The position numbers and the translations under genes are program-made. Of a DNA stretch of 64,000 nt, positions 22,839 to 32,739 are shown one piece after another (position 1 is the stretch's first letter; each line of letters opens with the position of its first letter). The notes under the pieces were generated by a model that searched no databases, was not told the origin of the DNA, and saw nothing but the letters and a program-made list of their open reading frames with translations. Where the stretch lies: assembly GCF_950295315.1 (NCBI RefSeq), contig NC_080175.1:62972487-63036486 (forward strand), written 5' to 3'. Source of the DNA: Erinaceus europaeus (lineage: Eukaryota; Chordata; Mammalia; Eulipotyphla; Erinaceidae).

Positions 22839-23122
22839 GAAAGAGAGAAATTCACTACTCATAATGAAATGAGATGTTACAGGGAGTTCACTTGTTGACT
22901 TTTCTCATTTTTATATAATTTTCCAAAGTAATTAGATAAATTAAATGTGATTCTAAAAGTTAATTTGTTGTGCATATGACTTTCAATATGTGACTGAGTA
23001 ACTACAGAGAACCATTTGGGCACTGAAATATTAATTGATGATAAATTACTTACTGATTGACTTGGTTGCCTTTGCTAAACTACTCTACAGAATATGGTAA
23101 TAACTATTAATTTATTTTCTAT

Positions 23123-23243
23123 TCTGGGGATATGACGTACTGGTGATGTAAATTTTCATGCCTGAAGCTCTGAGTTCCCAGGTTCAATTTCCAACACCAC
23201 CATCAGCTAGAACTGAGCAATGCTCTGGAGAATATATATATAT
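23123..23243 (+). mobile_element. SINE D fragment, plus strand
   Basis: GGGGATATGACGTACTGGTG, CATGCCTGAAGCTCTGAGTT, CCCAGGTTCAATTTCCAACA and AGCTAGAACTGAGCAATGCT follow the D order. It is old and diverged. Confidence 0.75.
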
Positions 23244-23654
23244 GAGTGATTAGAAATTTCATTCTTACTAGAATGCTTTTGATAAAAAAAAATAACAGCA
23301 GATGATACTTTTTACTGAAAATGTGTGCATGGTTAATCCACTTATGTCCTTGTATGTCTCTGTATTTTTATCCTCTTAATCCTCTGTTATCATTTCTTAT
23401 TCTCTAGAGAGTCTAACTTATTGATCATCTTTCTGAAACAATCTAGTTCAAAACATTTTTACCTCTACACAGTATTGCCTACTAGTCCTTCCGTTAGTTA
23501 CTAGTTTGTCACTCTCAAAGAACACAATCTATTTACCATTATTTCCCCCAAGTTTTTACTTCTATTATTTTCTCCTCTATTAGATATTTCCTTGTCTCTA
23601 TGTTCCAATATGTATTATACTAAAATGTTATTATTATTATTATTTACTTTTTTT
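23244..23654. other. No recognisable feature
   Basis: AT-rich; ends in short ATT repeats (23631-23645) that may belong to the tail of the adjoining L1 copy. Confidence 0.5.
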
Positions 23655-24870
23655 AAATTTTATTTTTTATTTTTTTATTTAAGAAAGGATTAATTAACAA
23701 AACCATAGAGTAGGAGGGGTACAACTCCACACAATTCCCACCACCCAATCTCCATATCCCACCCCCTCCCCTGATAGCTTTCCCATTCTCCATCCCTCTG
23801 GGAGCATAGACCCAGGGTCATTGAGGGTTGCAGAAGGTAGAAGGTCTGGCTTCTGTAATTGCTTCCCCGCTGAACATGGGCGTTGACCGGTCAGTCCATA
23901 CTCCCAGTCTGCCTCTCTCTTTCCCTAGTAGGGTGGGTCTCTGGGGAAGCTGAGCTCCAGGACACATTGGTGGGGTCTTCAATCCAGGGAAGCCTGGCCA
24001 GCATCCTGGTGGCATCTGGAACCTGGTGACTGAAAAGAGAGTTAACATACGAAGCCAAACAAATTGTTGAGCAATCATGGACCCGAAGGTTGGAATAGTG
24101 GAGAGGAAGTGTTAGGGAGGTACTCACTGCAAACTCTAGTGTATTTCTGTTTTCAGGTATATATTTTGCATTAGTTTATAGATACGTGTGGAGATATGCT
24201 CTCTCTCACAGAAACTAGTGTATAGCTAGGTTTTGGGACTTTATCAGAAAGTGAACCACCTGAGATGAAATTAGAGTATACTATGAAAGGAAAGGTCTCA
24301 TCCGAGTAATGAAGCTGAAGGGTTGTCATTCCACATGTGAAGTCTCTGCACACAGTCTGAAGTGAAGCATGTTGAGGTGGCAATCGTTGTGTTGGTTAGG
24401 TTGTGATCGGCAGATGCAATATTATTTGATATGGATTGGGAGAGGCATATGGGAAAGTGGGCCCTATCCAAGGGTTCTAGGACTGGGGGATGTAGGGGCT
24501 CTATAGTGGAGATGTGAGGTTCCTGCTGTCTTAGGGTTCAAAAAGACAATTGATAGTTAATGTTATCATCACATTATTTGGTAATTGGGTTAAGTTTGAA
24601 AAGTCCTTTTGTTATGGTTTGCTGTACAGTACCCAGTATCTTGTATATAGCTGTGCTATTGGATGCTTCTGATCTACTTGGTCTAGGCTTTTGAGAGAGT
24701 CCGCATATCAAATACACAGCCTATATATTTAAAAGATTCAGTTTGTGTTTTGAAGAACTTTGAGACATACAATTAATTTTCCCCCTCTCAAATTAATTAA
24801 CTAGTGATTTACATGTCTACATTTTGCTAGGAGTGTACATCAACACCATTCCCACCACCAAAAAAAAAAT
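23655..24870 (-). mobile_element. L1 3'UTR insertion (modules Z and Y), minus strand, 1.2 kb
   Basis: On the minus strand it begins near TTGGTGGTGGGAATGGTGTT (about 24845-24865), passes through module Z (CAGGAACCTCACATCTCCAC, about 24515) and module Y, and ends in A-rich sequence at about 23660. It covers the same segment as the plus-strand copy at 11588-12720 and the L1 at 48341-49676, and resembles them closely. It has no coding sequence; the open frames of 86, 78 and 70 codons in it are 3'UTR coincidences. Confidence 0.9.
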
Positions 24871-25370
24871 TATTATTTTTTAGTTCTGTTCTTGCCAACA
24901 CTATAGGATCTCTCACTCTTTCTTACTTCCTCTGAAAACTTCTTGAGTGTGTGGAAAATCATTTACTGGTTCATCATCCACGAGCTATTCAAATACCTAA
25001 AATCTCTACAATTTACACTCAAAGACAGATTCTTCTTCCTGAGCTCTCTTGGAATTATTGTTTCACATGGAGCTTAATCACTAAGATTAAATTATGTATA
25101 AAGTTAGATGAATTAATGCATATAATAATAACTGTAACTTTTAAATACAATGTCTTGTACAATTCAATGTCTTGTTAAAAGTAGTGAATTATTATAATAT
25201 ATCACATTTATAATTATAATTATTACTCTTAATAATATGGCTATCCCAATTTGCTTAGATTAAATATACCTTTTAGTAGATGAATTATACATTCATGCTC
25301 AAATTTATGTACTAAAAGTAATGCTGTTTTCTATTTCAGATTAATTTCCTATTTGAAAATATACCACTTG
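24871..25370. other. No recognisable feature
   Basis: AT-rich; no gene or family resemblance. Confidence 0.5.
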
Positions 25371-25582
25371 TGGGGTTGGGGGGCAGCAGAACTGGCTGAG
25401 TGCAAGTTACAGCATGCAAAAACTCAGGTTCAAGCCCCCAGTCCCCACCTGCAAGGGTAAGCTTTACAAGTGGTAAAACAGGGCTGCATGTGTCTGCCCC
25501 TCTCCCTCCCTATTTCACCTCTTCCCTTTCAATTTCTGGCTGTCTCTATCCAAAAAATAAGTAAAAATAAAATAAAAATTTA
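25371..25582 (+). mobile_element. SINE B copy, plus strand (first of a pair)
   Basis: GGGGTTGGGGGGCAGCAGAA head, ACTCAGGTTCAAGCCCCCAG, CT-rich body, TTCTGGCTGTCTCTATCC and an AAATAAAATAAAAATTTAA tail that runs straight into the next SINE B. Confidence 0.92.
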
Positions 25583-25583
25583 A

Positions 25584-25810
25584 GGGGCTGAGTGGTGGAG
25601 CACCTGGTTGAGCATACAAGGCGCAAGGACCCAGGTTCGAGTCCCCAGTCCCCACCTTCAGTGGGAAAGCTTTGCAAGTGGTGAAGCAGGGCTGCAGGTG
25701 TCTCTCTGTCTCTCTCTTTCTCTATCACCCCCTTCCCTCTCGATTTCTGGCTGTCTCTATCCATTAAATAAATAAATACATAAATAAATAAATAAAATTT
25801 TTAAATAAAA
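25584..25810 (+). mobile_element. SINE B copy, plus strand (second of a pair)
   Basis: GGGGCTGAGTGGTGGAGCAC head, GACCCAGGTTCGAGTCCCCA, GATTTCTGGCTGTCTCTATC and AATAAATAAATACATAAATA tail. It is head-to-tail with the copy before it, as happens when a SINE inserts in the A-rich tail of another. Confidence 0.95.
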
Positions 25811-26454
25811 AAGGAAATGTATGATTTGACACCTTCAGTAAATTATATAAAAATTAAGCTTTCTTCCACATTTATTAGGGAAATGGTGAAATGGCAATTG
25901 TGTTGTCTTATATTTTTGCATGTTTACTTATAGAAGTCATTCCAAACATAAAACTAAATTACTGGCTTTATCATAAACTTAAAAGTAAGAACTCTGGAGC
26001 CAAGATCCATAAACTTGAATATTTACTGGTTTAATATTACTTTTGCTATTTTAAAAGGATTTATTCCTTTTGTCCCTTAGTCTGCTAATCTCAAAAGTGG
26101 ACTAGTAATAAAAAACTGATATCATCTGACTTTTTCTGTACATCAAATGTGCTCAATCATACAAAACAGTGAAATGGATAGCACTCAGTAGTGTATATGA
26201 GCTCACTACTTTTATTTTCCTTCTACCCTTAATTTCAATTTCTTTTAGTATAATATCTATTGGTATCTGTTGTGTTATTACAGAAACATCACTGGATTTA
26301 ATTTCAGAATATCTCATTTTGCTCTTAATTCCAACATTTCTGAATGTTTAGAAAATTATCAATCTTAAAGTATTACTCACGTTTTATTATGTATACAGCA
26401 GCAAAAATAGGTTCATTTTATCCCTCTCTTCATTTGTTCAAACTATATTAATTT
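25811..26454. other. No recognisable feature
   Basis: AT-rich sequence; a 60-codon plus frame (26169-26351) is hydrophobic by composition only. Confidence 0.5.
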
Positions 26455-26705
26455 TTTGTCAGGGATTAATGTATACAATTGTTGACATGGCTACAATTTT
26501 TCACCTCCTTGTGATACATGTCTGAAAAACACTTTCATCACCAACTTAGTTCCTTTTCTATCATCCTGCACCAGGGAAGTCCTTGCACCCTCCCCAACCC
26601 CTTATGCCAAAACCCACACCCTACCCTCCACCTCAAGAGTCCTTTGTTTTGGTGCAATATACCACACTCAGTTTAAGTTTCATTCTGGGTTTTCCATTTG
26701 TGTCC
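26455..26705 (-). mobile_element. Old L1 3'UTR fragment, minus strand
   Basis: The complement of the segment that follows ORF2 in L1 (plus reading TTTGGTGCAATATACCACAC at about 26658; the plus-strand counterpart is TTGCACCAAAGTAAAAGATT near 63920). It lies just 3' of the module Y insertion and belongs to an older subfamily. Confidence 0.6.
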
Positions 26706-27236
26706 TTTTTAAAATTGTTATTAAATCTTTATTTATAAAAAGGAAACATTGACATAAACCACAGGATAAGAGGGGTACAACTCCACACAATTCCCACCAC
26801 CAAAACTCCTTATCCCATCCCCTCCCCTGTTAGCTTTCCTATTCTTTATCCTACTGGGAGTATGGACTTAGAGTCATTATGGGATGCAGAAGGTAGAAGG
26901 TCTGACTTCCCAAACAGACATAACAGGCCTATACCTCAAATAGATCCCTCTCTCCATTGTTACTGGTCATCTCTATCAGGAACAACACAATAGACTCCTT
27001 TGTGGGCTCCCATAGGACCCTTCCCCCAATGTGGATCAACAACAGTAGGGAATATTCCATCCTCTGAAGGGAGGCTGGACAACATATTCTGTCTTCCACC
27101 TGAGGAATATGGCTGTTCTTGTTTTTTAAGTTCTACCTGGAAGTTTAATAATCTGGTAGTCATTTATATCTTTGTGACTTTTCTTATTTAACATGATCCC
27201 TTCAAGTTCCATCCAAGATGAGGCAAACAAAATGAC
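26706..27236 (-). mobile_element. L1 3' end (modules X and Y) plus the last codons of ORF2, minus strand
   Basis: Reading the minus strand from 27236: the end of ORF2 and early 3'UTR (CATCTTGGATGGAACTTGAA, TCATGTTAAATAAG), then module X (GTTGATCCACATTGGGGGAA, GTCCTATGGGAGCCCACAAA) to about 26915, then module Y ending in TTTATAAATAAAGA near 26730. X and Y join abruptly with part of each missing. The left edge of Vingi follows directly at 27237. This may be the 3' part of the same L1 that resumes at 28235. Confidence 0.7.
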
Positions 27237-28216
27237 ATCCTCGAGGAAACACTCACGAAAAACATGTCTCTGATATCTGATTACTGTAAAAAATGGCGAC
27301 TAATTCCTAGCACTGCTAAAACGGTATCATCTGTTTTCCTTCAACACCATGCCTCGGCCTCGCGTGAGCTTAATGTGCAGCTTGGTGATACGAGAATCCG
27401 GCATGAAGCCCAGCCAGTGTATCTTGGCGTTACTCTCGATCGCACTCTGTCATTTCACAAACATCTCATAAAAACTGCAGCAAAGGTGGGCGCGAGTAAT
27501 AACATCATTGCAAGACTGGCCAGCTCCTCATGGGGCGTGAGCGCTTCCACACTATGATCATCATCTCTGGCATAATGCTATTCCACTGCAGAATACTGTG
27601 CCCCAGTATGGTTCCGTAGCCCCCATGTCCACTTGGTCGATTCCAAATTATATTCCTCCATGAGGATAATTTCTGGAACCATCCGTTCCACCCCGGTTCC
27701 ATGGCTGCCAGTTCTTAGCAACATCACCCCGCCAGATATTCGTCAGGATGCGGCATCATCTAAGTTCATTTCCCAAGTCTACCCTCGACCGGACCTGCCA
27801 ATATATGCGGATATCTTCACCCACCCTGTTCAACGCTTGACGTCTCATCACCCAATCTGGTCCCCTATGCCTACACTGAACTTCTCTGTTCCATCTCTTG
27901 GAAACAGAGCTGGCAGTCAGCTGAGGTAAAGAACTAACACCTCATCACAGACCCCTGCAAGCGTCAACCCGGCTTTGACCTAGCACGTTATGATTGGGCC
28001 CTCCTCAATCACTATCGAACAGGCCATGGCTGGTGCGCCGCTATGTTCCATCGCTGGGGAGCCAGAGACGACCCGAACTGCCCCTGCGGCTACAGACAGA
28101 CTATGACCCACATAGTCAACGACTGCCACCTCTCCAGATTCAAAGGAGGTCTCGAAATTTTACATCAGGCTCAACCTGATGCTGTTGACTGGCTACGGAA
28201 GAAGGGCAAATGCTAG
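27237..28216 (+). pseudogene. Vingi RT/C-terminal reading frame, broken
   Basis: The frame is open from the left edge to 27557, where a TGA (27558-27560) replaces what is probably an Arg codon (CGA to TGA, a CpG transition). A TAA follows at 27576-27578. After that the same frame reads on through YSTAEYCAPVWF and HLVDSKLYSSMRI to about 27890. A frameshift near 27895-27930 moves the rest (FDLARYDWALLNHYRTGHG, then the zinc-knuckle-like motif) to another frame, ending at TAG 28214-28216. Two stops and one frameshift over about 325 codons, at least one explained by CpG decay, indicate a copy of moderate age. It cannot make an active enzyme. Confidence 0.8.
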
Positions 28217-28234
28217 AAGAAGAAGAAGAAGAAG
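27237..28234 (+). mobile_element. Vingi non-LTR retrotransposon, 5'-truncated copy (~1.0 kb)
   Basis: The fragment encodes the end of the reverse transcriptase and the C-terminal region of an Ingi/Vingi-type LINE and ends in a GAA repeat (28216-28234), a microsatellite-like tail unlike the A tail of L1. The reading frame gives a post-catalytic RT block (LEETL...ISDYCKKWRL, then YLGVTLDRTLSFHKHL at about 27418-27465), followed by a C-terminal domain with a Cys-His zinc-knuckle-like motif (CPCG...TMTHIVNDC, about 28081-28125). No RNase H domain follows, which agrees with what is reported for Vingi. Its base composition is distinctly richer in GC and CpG than the flanks. The 5' end is cut inside the RT, so the endonuclease and the catalytic aspartates are missing. 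CR1, L2 or Jockey membership was considered; the absence of RNase H and the hedgehog context favour Vingi. Confidence 0.82.
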
Positions 28235-29989
28235 CTAATATGAATTGTGCTGCTATGAACATAGGAGTACATACCTCTTTTTGGTTGGGTGTTATGGAGT
28301 CCTTGGGGTATAACCCCAGGAGAGGAATTACTGGATCATATGGAAGGTCCATGTCTAGCCTTCTGAGAGTTTTCCAGACTGCTCTCCACAGAGGCTGTAC
28401 CAATTTACATTCCCACCAGCAATGCAAAAGGGTTCCTCTGTCCCCACATCCTCTCCAGCATTTGTTGCTGCTGTCCGTTTTGATCTATGCCATTCTTAAA
28501 AGAGTGAGGTGGTATCGTAGTGTTTTCTTAATTTGCATTTCTCTGACAATCAGTGACCTAGAGCAGTTTTTCATATGTTTGTTAGCCTTTTGGATCTCCT
28601 CTGTAGTGAATGTTTTGTTCATATCCTCTGCCCATTTTTGGATGGGGTCGTTTGCTTTTTTGGTGCTAAGTTTGCTGAGCTCTTTATATATTTTGATTAG
28701 TTTCTTGTCTGATGTATGGCATATGAAGATCTTCTCCCATACTGTGAGGGGTCTCTCTGTTTGTTTAATAGTTTCTTTGGATGTGCAGAAGCTTTTCAAT
28801 TTGATGTAGCCCCATTGGTTTGTTTCTGCTTTAGTCTTCCTTGCAATTGGGTTTGACTCATCAAAGATGTCCTTGAGGTGTAGGTGGGAAAGTGTTTTAC
28901 CAATGTTTTCCTCTAAGTATTTGATTGTTTCTGGTCTGACATATAGGTCTTTGATCAATTTGGAGTTGATTTTTGTTTCTGTTGAGATAAAGTGGTTCAA
29001 TTTCATTCTTCTGCATGTTACAACCCAGTTTTCCCAGCACCGTTTATTGAAGAGAGCCTTCTTTTTCCATTTAATCCTTTGGGCCCCCTTATCAAAGATT
29101 AGATGTCCATAGGTGTTGGGATTTATTTCTGGGCTTTCAATTTGTTCCACTGGTCTGTTTGCCTAGTTTTGTTCCAGTACCATGCTGTTTTGATGATGAT
29201 GGCTTTATAATATAGTTTAAGGTCTGGGAGTGTGATGCCTCCATTTTTGTTTCTTTTCCTCAAGATGGTTAGGGCAATTCTAGGTGTTTTCAGGTTCCAG
29301 ATAAATGATTGTAGTGTTTGTTCTATTCTCTTAAAGAAGCTTGGTGGAACTTTGATGGGTATTGCATTAAATTTGTATATGGTTCTGGGGAGAATATTCA
29401 TTTTGATGATATTTATTCTTCCAATCCATGAGCATGGGATATCTTTCTATTTCTTGGTATCAGTTTCTATTTCCTTGAGTAGCGACTCATAGTTTTCATT
29501 ATATAAGTCTTTCACTTCTTTGGTCAACTTTATTCCTAGGTATTTGATTGATTTTGCTGAAACAGTAAATGGGAGTGATTTCTGGATGTCGTCTTCTTCT
29601 TCAGATTTAGTGTTTGCATAAGGAAATGCCACTGATTTTTGTACATTGATTTTGTAGCCTGATATCTTGCTATATTGCCTAATAACTTCCAGTAGTTTTC
29701 TGCTGTATTCTTTAGGTTTTTCTGTGTATACTATCATATCATCTGCAAATAGTGAGAGCTTGACTTCTTCCCTTCCAATCTGTATTCCTTTGATTTCTTT
29801 CTCTTGCCTGATTGCTATGGCAAGAACTTCCAATACTATGTTGAAGAGTAACGGTGACAGTGGACAGCCCTGTCTAGTCCCCGATCTAGGGGGAATGCTT
29901 TCAGCTTCTGTCCATTGAGTATGATGTTGGCTGTAGGTTTGCTATATATAGACTCCACTATCCTGAGGAATTTCCCATCTATTCCCATA
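28235..29989 (-). mobile_element. L1 copy, 3' half of ORF2, minus strand
   Basis: The minus strand reads L1 ORF2 from the reverse-transcriptase core towards the C-terminus: an FADD catalytic motif (29738-29749), [37 protein letters not shown], then [19 protein letters not shown] (near 29213) and the C-terminal Cys-rich block (MHCWWECKLVQPLWRAVWK, near 28380-28427). It stops at 28235, short of the end of ORF2, where the Vingi tail begins; some 120 bp present in other L1 copies are missing between this edge and the L1 sequence at 27236. Its right edge (29867-29989) is repeated at 32617-32738. Long parts of the frame are still open (221 and 128 codons), so this is a relatively young, though dead, copy. 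Confidence 0.9.
28485..29833 (-). pseudogene. L1 ORF2 reverse transcriptase and C-terminal domain, broken
   Basis: Three open pieces carry this part of ORF2: 29833-29447 (RT core with FADD, thumb region), 29401-29123 (after a frame change) and 29150-28485 (RNA-binding C-terminal part, including HMKNCSRSLIVREMQIKKT). Small frameshifts separate them. The FADD aspartates needed for RT catalysis are intact, but no continuous protein can be made. Confidence 0.88.
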
Positions 29990-30418
29990 TTTTTAAGGGC
30001 TACAAAAACTTCACTCCATATAATGAAGAATGTCTACTTTCCTTAACACATTATTACGTTGCAAAGCTAACAGTGCCATCACTGAGACTTTTGCTTCTAT
30101 TAACATACATACTAATCTAACTTAATTTCTTTTCTCCTTATTTCCTTTCACAAACTTTTGTAATTATGTTGGGTAATACTGGATAATCCAATATAATATT
30201 TTCTTTCATAAGGTTTATAATAAAATCTGTAGTCTTTTTTTTTATGGCTCCATGAAAGGTGATGTATTTAGGAATTAGTACCAGAATACAATTGGGGGAG
30301 GGCTTTATTCTACTGAACAGTCTATGAAACAAACAGTTGAAAATTATAATGTTAAGTAATCACTCTGAAGGACAGTGTGTGCACTAACATTGGTGAATTT
30401 GATATATATAATTATTTA
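29990..30418. other. No recognisable feature
   Basis: AT-rich sequence between an L1 edge and a SINE. It is the left part of the 2.6-kb block that separates two L1 pieces sharing a 122-bp repeat. Confidence 0.5.
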
Positions 30419-30670
30419 GCCTCCAGCATCTAGGATTAGGTGCTGGTGCTATGAATCCATTGCTACTGGTCACCTTTTTTCTTTTTTCTCTTTAGATTTT
30501 TTTTAACCTTTTAATTACATAGGGCAGAGAGAAATTCAGAGGGGAGGGGGGGCAGAGAGAGAGAGAGTGAGTGAGAGAGAGACTTGCTGACCTGCTTCAC
30601 TTTTCATGAAGCATCCTCCTGCAGGTGGGTAATAGGGGTTTAAACCTGGGTCCTTGTGCCTGGTATATAT
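30419..30670 (-). mobile_element. SINE B-long copy, minus strand
   Basis: The complement of the 3' extension (CCTCCAGCATCTAGGATTAG), T-rich tract, ACATAGGGCAGAGAGAAATT, GA-rich body, TCCTCCTGCAGGTGGGTAAT and TAAACCTGGGTCCTTGTGCC. The head is replaced by a short (TA)n at 30665-30676. Confidence 0.82.
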
Positions 30671-31523
30671 ATATATTTCTATCCATGTGCTTAGGTTTGT
30701 TTTACAGCTAAGTTTAGCAAAAACATTAAAGAAAACTGGACTGTGGGATAGTTTCTTATTCTCTAAATCTTTCTTTACATAGTCTTCAATCATTTTATAA
30801 TCCAAGTGTAAGAATTTTAGAGTATAATAAATGATTTTTAAAAAGTAGTTCTTCAGAAGCACAGAATCCAATATACAATCTTTGTATCTTCCAATGGATA
30901 AATTTAAGAAAAGATATAAAATGTATAATTCACTGATTTTAGATCAAATAATTGCGATTGACGGTACACAGATTCAGATAGAAACAGAAATGATATGCCC
31001 CAAGAAGAGTTAAAGTTATGAGTTTCTATGAGAAGAAAGGAGACAGAGGAGGAAAGTAATGTGTTGCTTAGTGTTAGTAAATTTAAAGTGTTCTTGGATA
31101 AACTTAAATGGATACTCATTTTCTAGAGTAGATAAGAAGGGACTGTCATTCTGTCCTCCAGAAAACATTTATAATCTTCACTTATTCATTTATTATTTGA
31201 TTATATCTTAAAACATATGCTTTTGACCTAGTCAGTAGTTCTTTGACCACATTTTAAGAGACAGGTGATGAAATTTGTTCTGTAATGGCTGTCCAGCATC
31301 ATTTTAAACTGATTTTTATAGATGTCATTTTTTTCACACATCATTCTTGTTAATTTGAAATCATTTCCAAGTTTCATAGTAATACATAGTATGAAATAAA
31401 ATTTTCCCAAGGGGATGATGTAGTGGCCACCACAAATAAAACATATCTTAAACAGTGAAATGATGCAAAATATTAAACTGCAACAGATAGACAATAGTTT
31501 TGTGCTTTAACAATCATCAAAAT
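30671..31523. other. No recognisable feature
   Basis: AT-rich; several minus-strand open frames up to 111 codons (the longest starts in the adjoining SINE) have no domain. Confidence 0.5.
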
Positions 31524-31591
31524 GGGGCTGGGTGGTGGAGCAACTGGTTGAATACGCACAGTAATGTGCACAAGGATTAGGGTTCAAAGCC

Positions 31592-31919
31592 ACGTCCCTG
31601 GGGCCCACAGATACAAAGCGCAAGGACCTGCATAAGGATCCCAGCTGGAGCCCCTGACTCCCCACCTGCAGGGGGATTGCTTCACAGATAGTAAAGCAGG
31701 TGTCTATGTTTCTCTCCCCTCTCTGTCTACTCCACTTCTCTCCATTTCTCTCTGTCCTAATAACAACATCAATAACAACAATAACAAAAACCACAACAAT
31801 GATAAAACAACAAGGGCAACAAAAGGGGAAAAAAATATCCTCATGGAGCAGTGGATTCATGGTGCAATCTCCAAGCCCCAGCAATGACCCTGGAGGCAAA
31901 AGAAAAAAAAAAAAAACAC
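31592..31919 (+). mobile_element. SINE A with 3' extension, inserted in SINE B
   Basis: It is flanked by TTCAAAGCC at 31583-31591 and 31920-31928. It shows AAGGATCCCAGCTGGAGCCC, the CT-rich body, CAATAACAAAAACCACAACA, the extension (TCATGGAGCAGTGGATTCAT) and an A tail. The direct repeat is the target duplication. Confidence 0.9.
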
Positions 31920-32007
31920 TTCAAAGCCCAGGCCCATTTGTAGGGGGAAACTTCACAAGCTTCAAAGCAGTGTTGTAGGTATCTCTCTCTCTTTCTCCTC
32001 CACCCCC

Positions 32008-32112
32008 CCTTTTTTTTAACCAGAGCATATGGCAGTGTAGGGGATTGAATCTGGGGCTTTGGAGTCTCAGAAATGAGAGTCTCTTTGCATAGCCATTATA
32101 TTACCTACCCCC
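32008..32112 (-). mobile_element. SINE D, minus strand, inserted in the same SINE B
   Basis: AACCAGAGCATATGGCAGTG, ATTGAATCTGGGGCTTTGGA and GCATAGCCATTATATTACCT are the complement of the D element, with the T-rich complement of its tail at 32011-32018. CCACCC is found on both sides, a possible short target duplication. Confidence 0.8.
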
Positions 32113-32440
32113 ACCCTTTTTCTCTCCCCCTCTATACCCTTTCCCTCTTAGTTTCTCTATCCAAAATAAATAAATTGTAAATATCATAAGATAGAATAAG
32201 ATAAAATATAGGTTTCACATAGGTATGAGACAGTTCATGCTTCATTCTAATGGCTTTTTAAACTGAAAATCAGAGAAGCAATTTCTTTTTGATTTGATTA
32301 TCTGAAATGGAATAGAAACAAGATTCAATTTCAAGTCAATTGACATTTTTCAGACTAATTTTCCAGCATATCACAGGTTATTTAAATTAATAATGCAGTC
32401 TAAAGTAATTTCCAATAAACATAAGTGGTCTAATATGAGA

Positions 32441-32616
32441 AGTTTTTTATTTTATTTTTTAAATGTTTATTCCCTTTTGTTGCCCTTGTTTTATTGTTGT
32501 AGTTATTATTATTGTTTTTGATGTTGTTGTTGTTGGATAAGACAGAGAGAAATGGAAAAAGGAGGGGAAGACAGAGAGAGGGAGAGAAAGATAGACACCT
32601 ACAAAACTGCTTAATG
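32441..32616 (-). mobile_element. SINE A, minus strand, 5' truncated against an L1
   Basis: TTTATTCCCTTTTGTTGCCC, GTTGTTGTTGGATAAGACAG and GAAAGATAGACACCTACAAA, then it stops at AACTGCTT, about 70-100 bp short of the head, where the L1 at 32617 starts. Confidence 0.92.
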
Positions 32617-32739
32617 GCCCTGTCTAGTCCCCAATCTAGGGGGAATGTTTTCAGCTTCTGTCCATTGAGTATGATGTTGGCTGTAGGTTTGCTATATATA
32701 GACTCCACTATCTTGAGGAATTTACCATCTATTCCCATT

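Larger units (their letters stand above)
31524..32175 (+). mobile_element. SINE B, plus strand, interrupted by two other SINEs
   Basis: The host element is in three parts: 31524-31591 (GGGGCTGGGTGGTGGAGCAA head to TTCAAAGCC), about 31920-32007 (TTCAAAGCCCAGGCCCATTT onwards) and about 32113-32175 (CCCTTTTTCTCTCCCCCTCT to CCAAAATAAATAAATTG). Between them lie a SINE A and a minus-strand SINE D. The parts join in the right order to give one SINE B. Confidence 0.85.

Noticed and set aside
27237..28234. BovB/RTE, CR1/L2 or a host gene as the source of the non-L1 coding block
   Set aside because: The peptide motifs, lack of RNase H, GAA tail and hedgehog context fit Vingi better, and the stops and frameshift rule out an active host gene. 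A database search could still overturn this.
28210..29112. Plus-strand open frames of 199, 86 and 81 codons
   Set aside because: They are antisense to L1 ORF2, whose recognisable RT and C-terminal motifs are on the minus strand.
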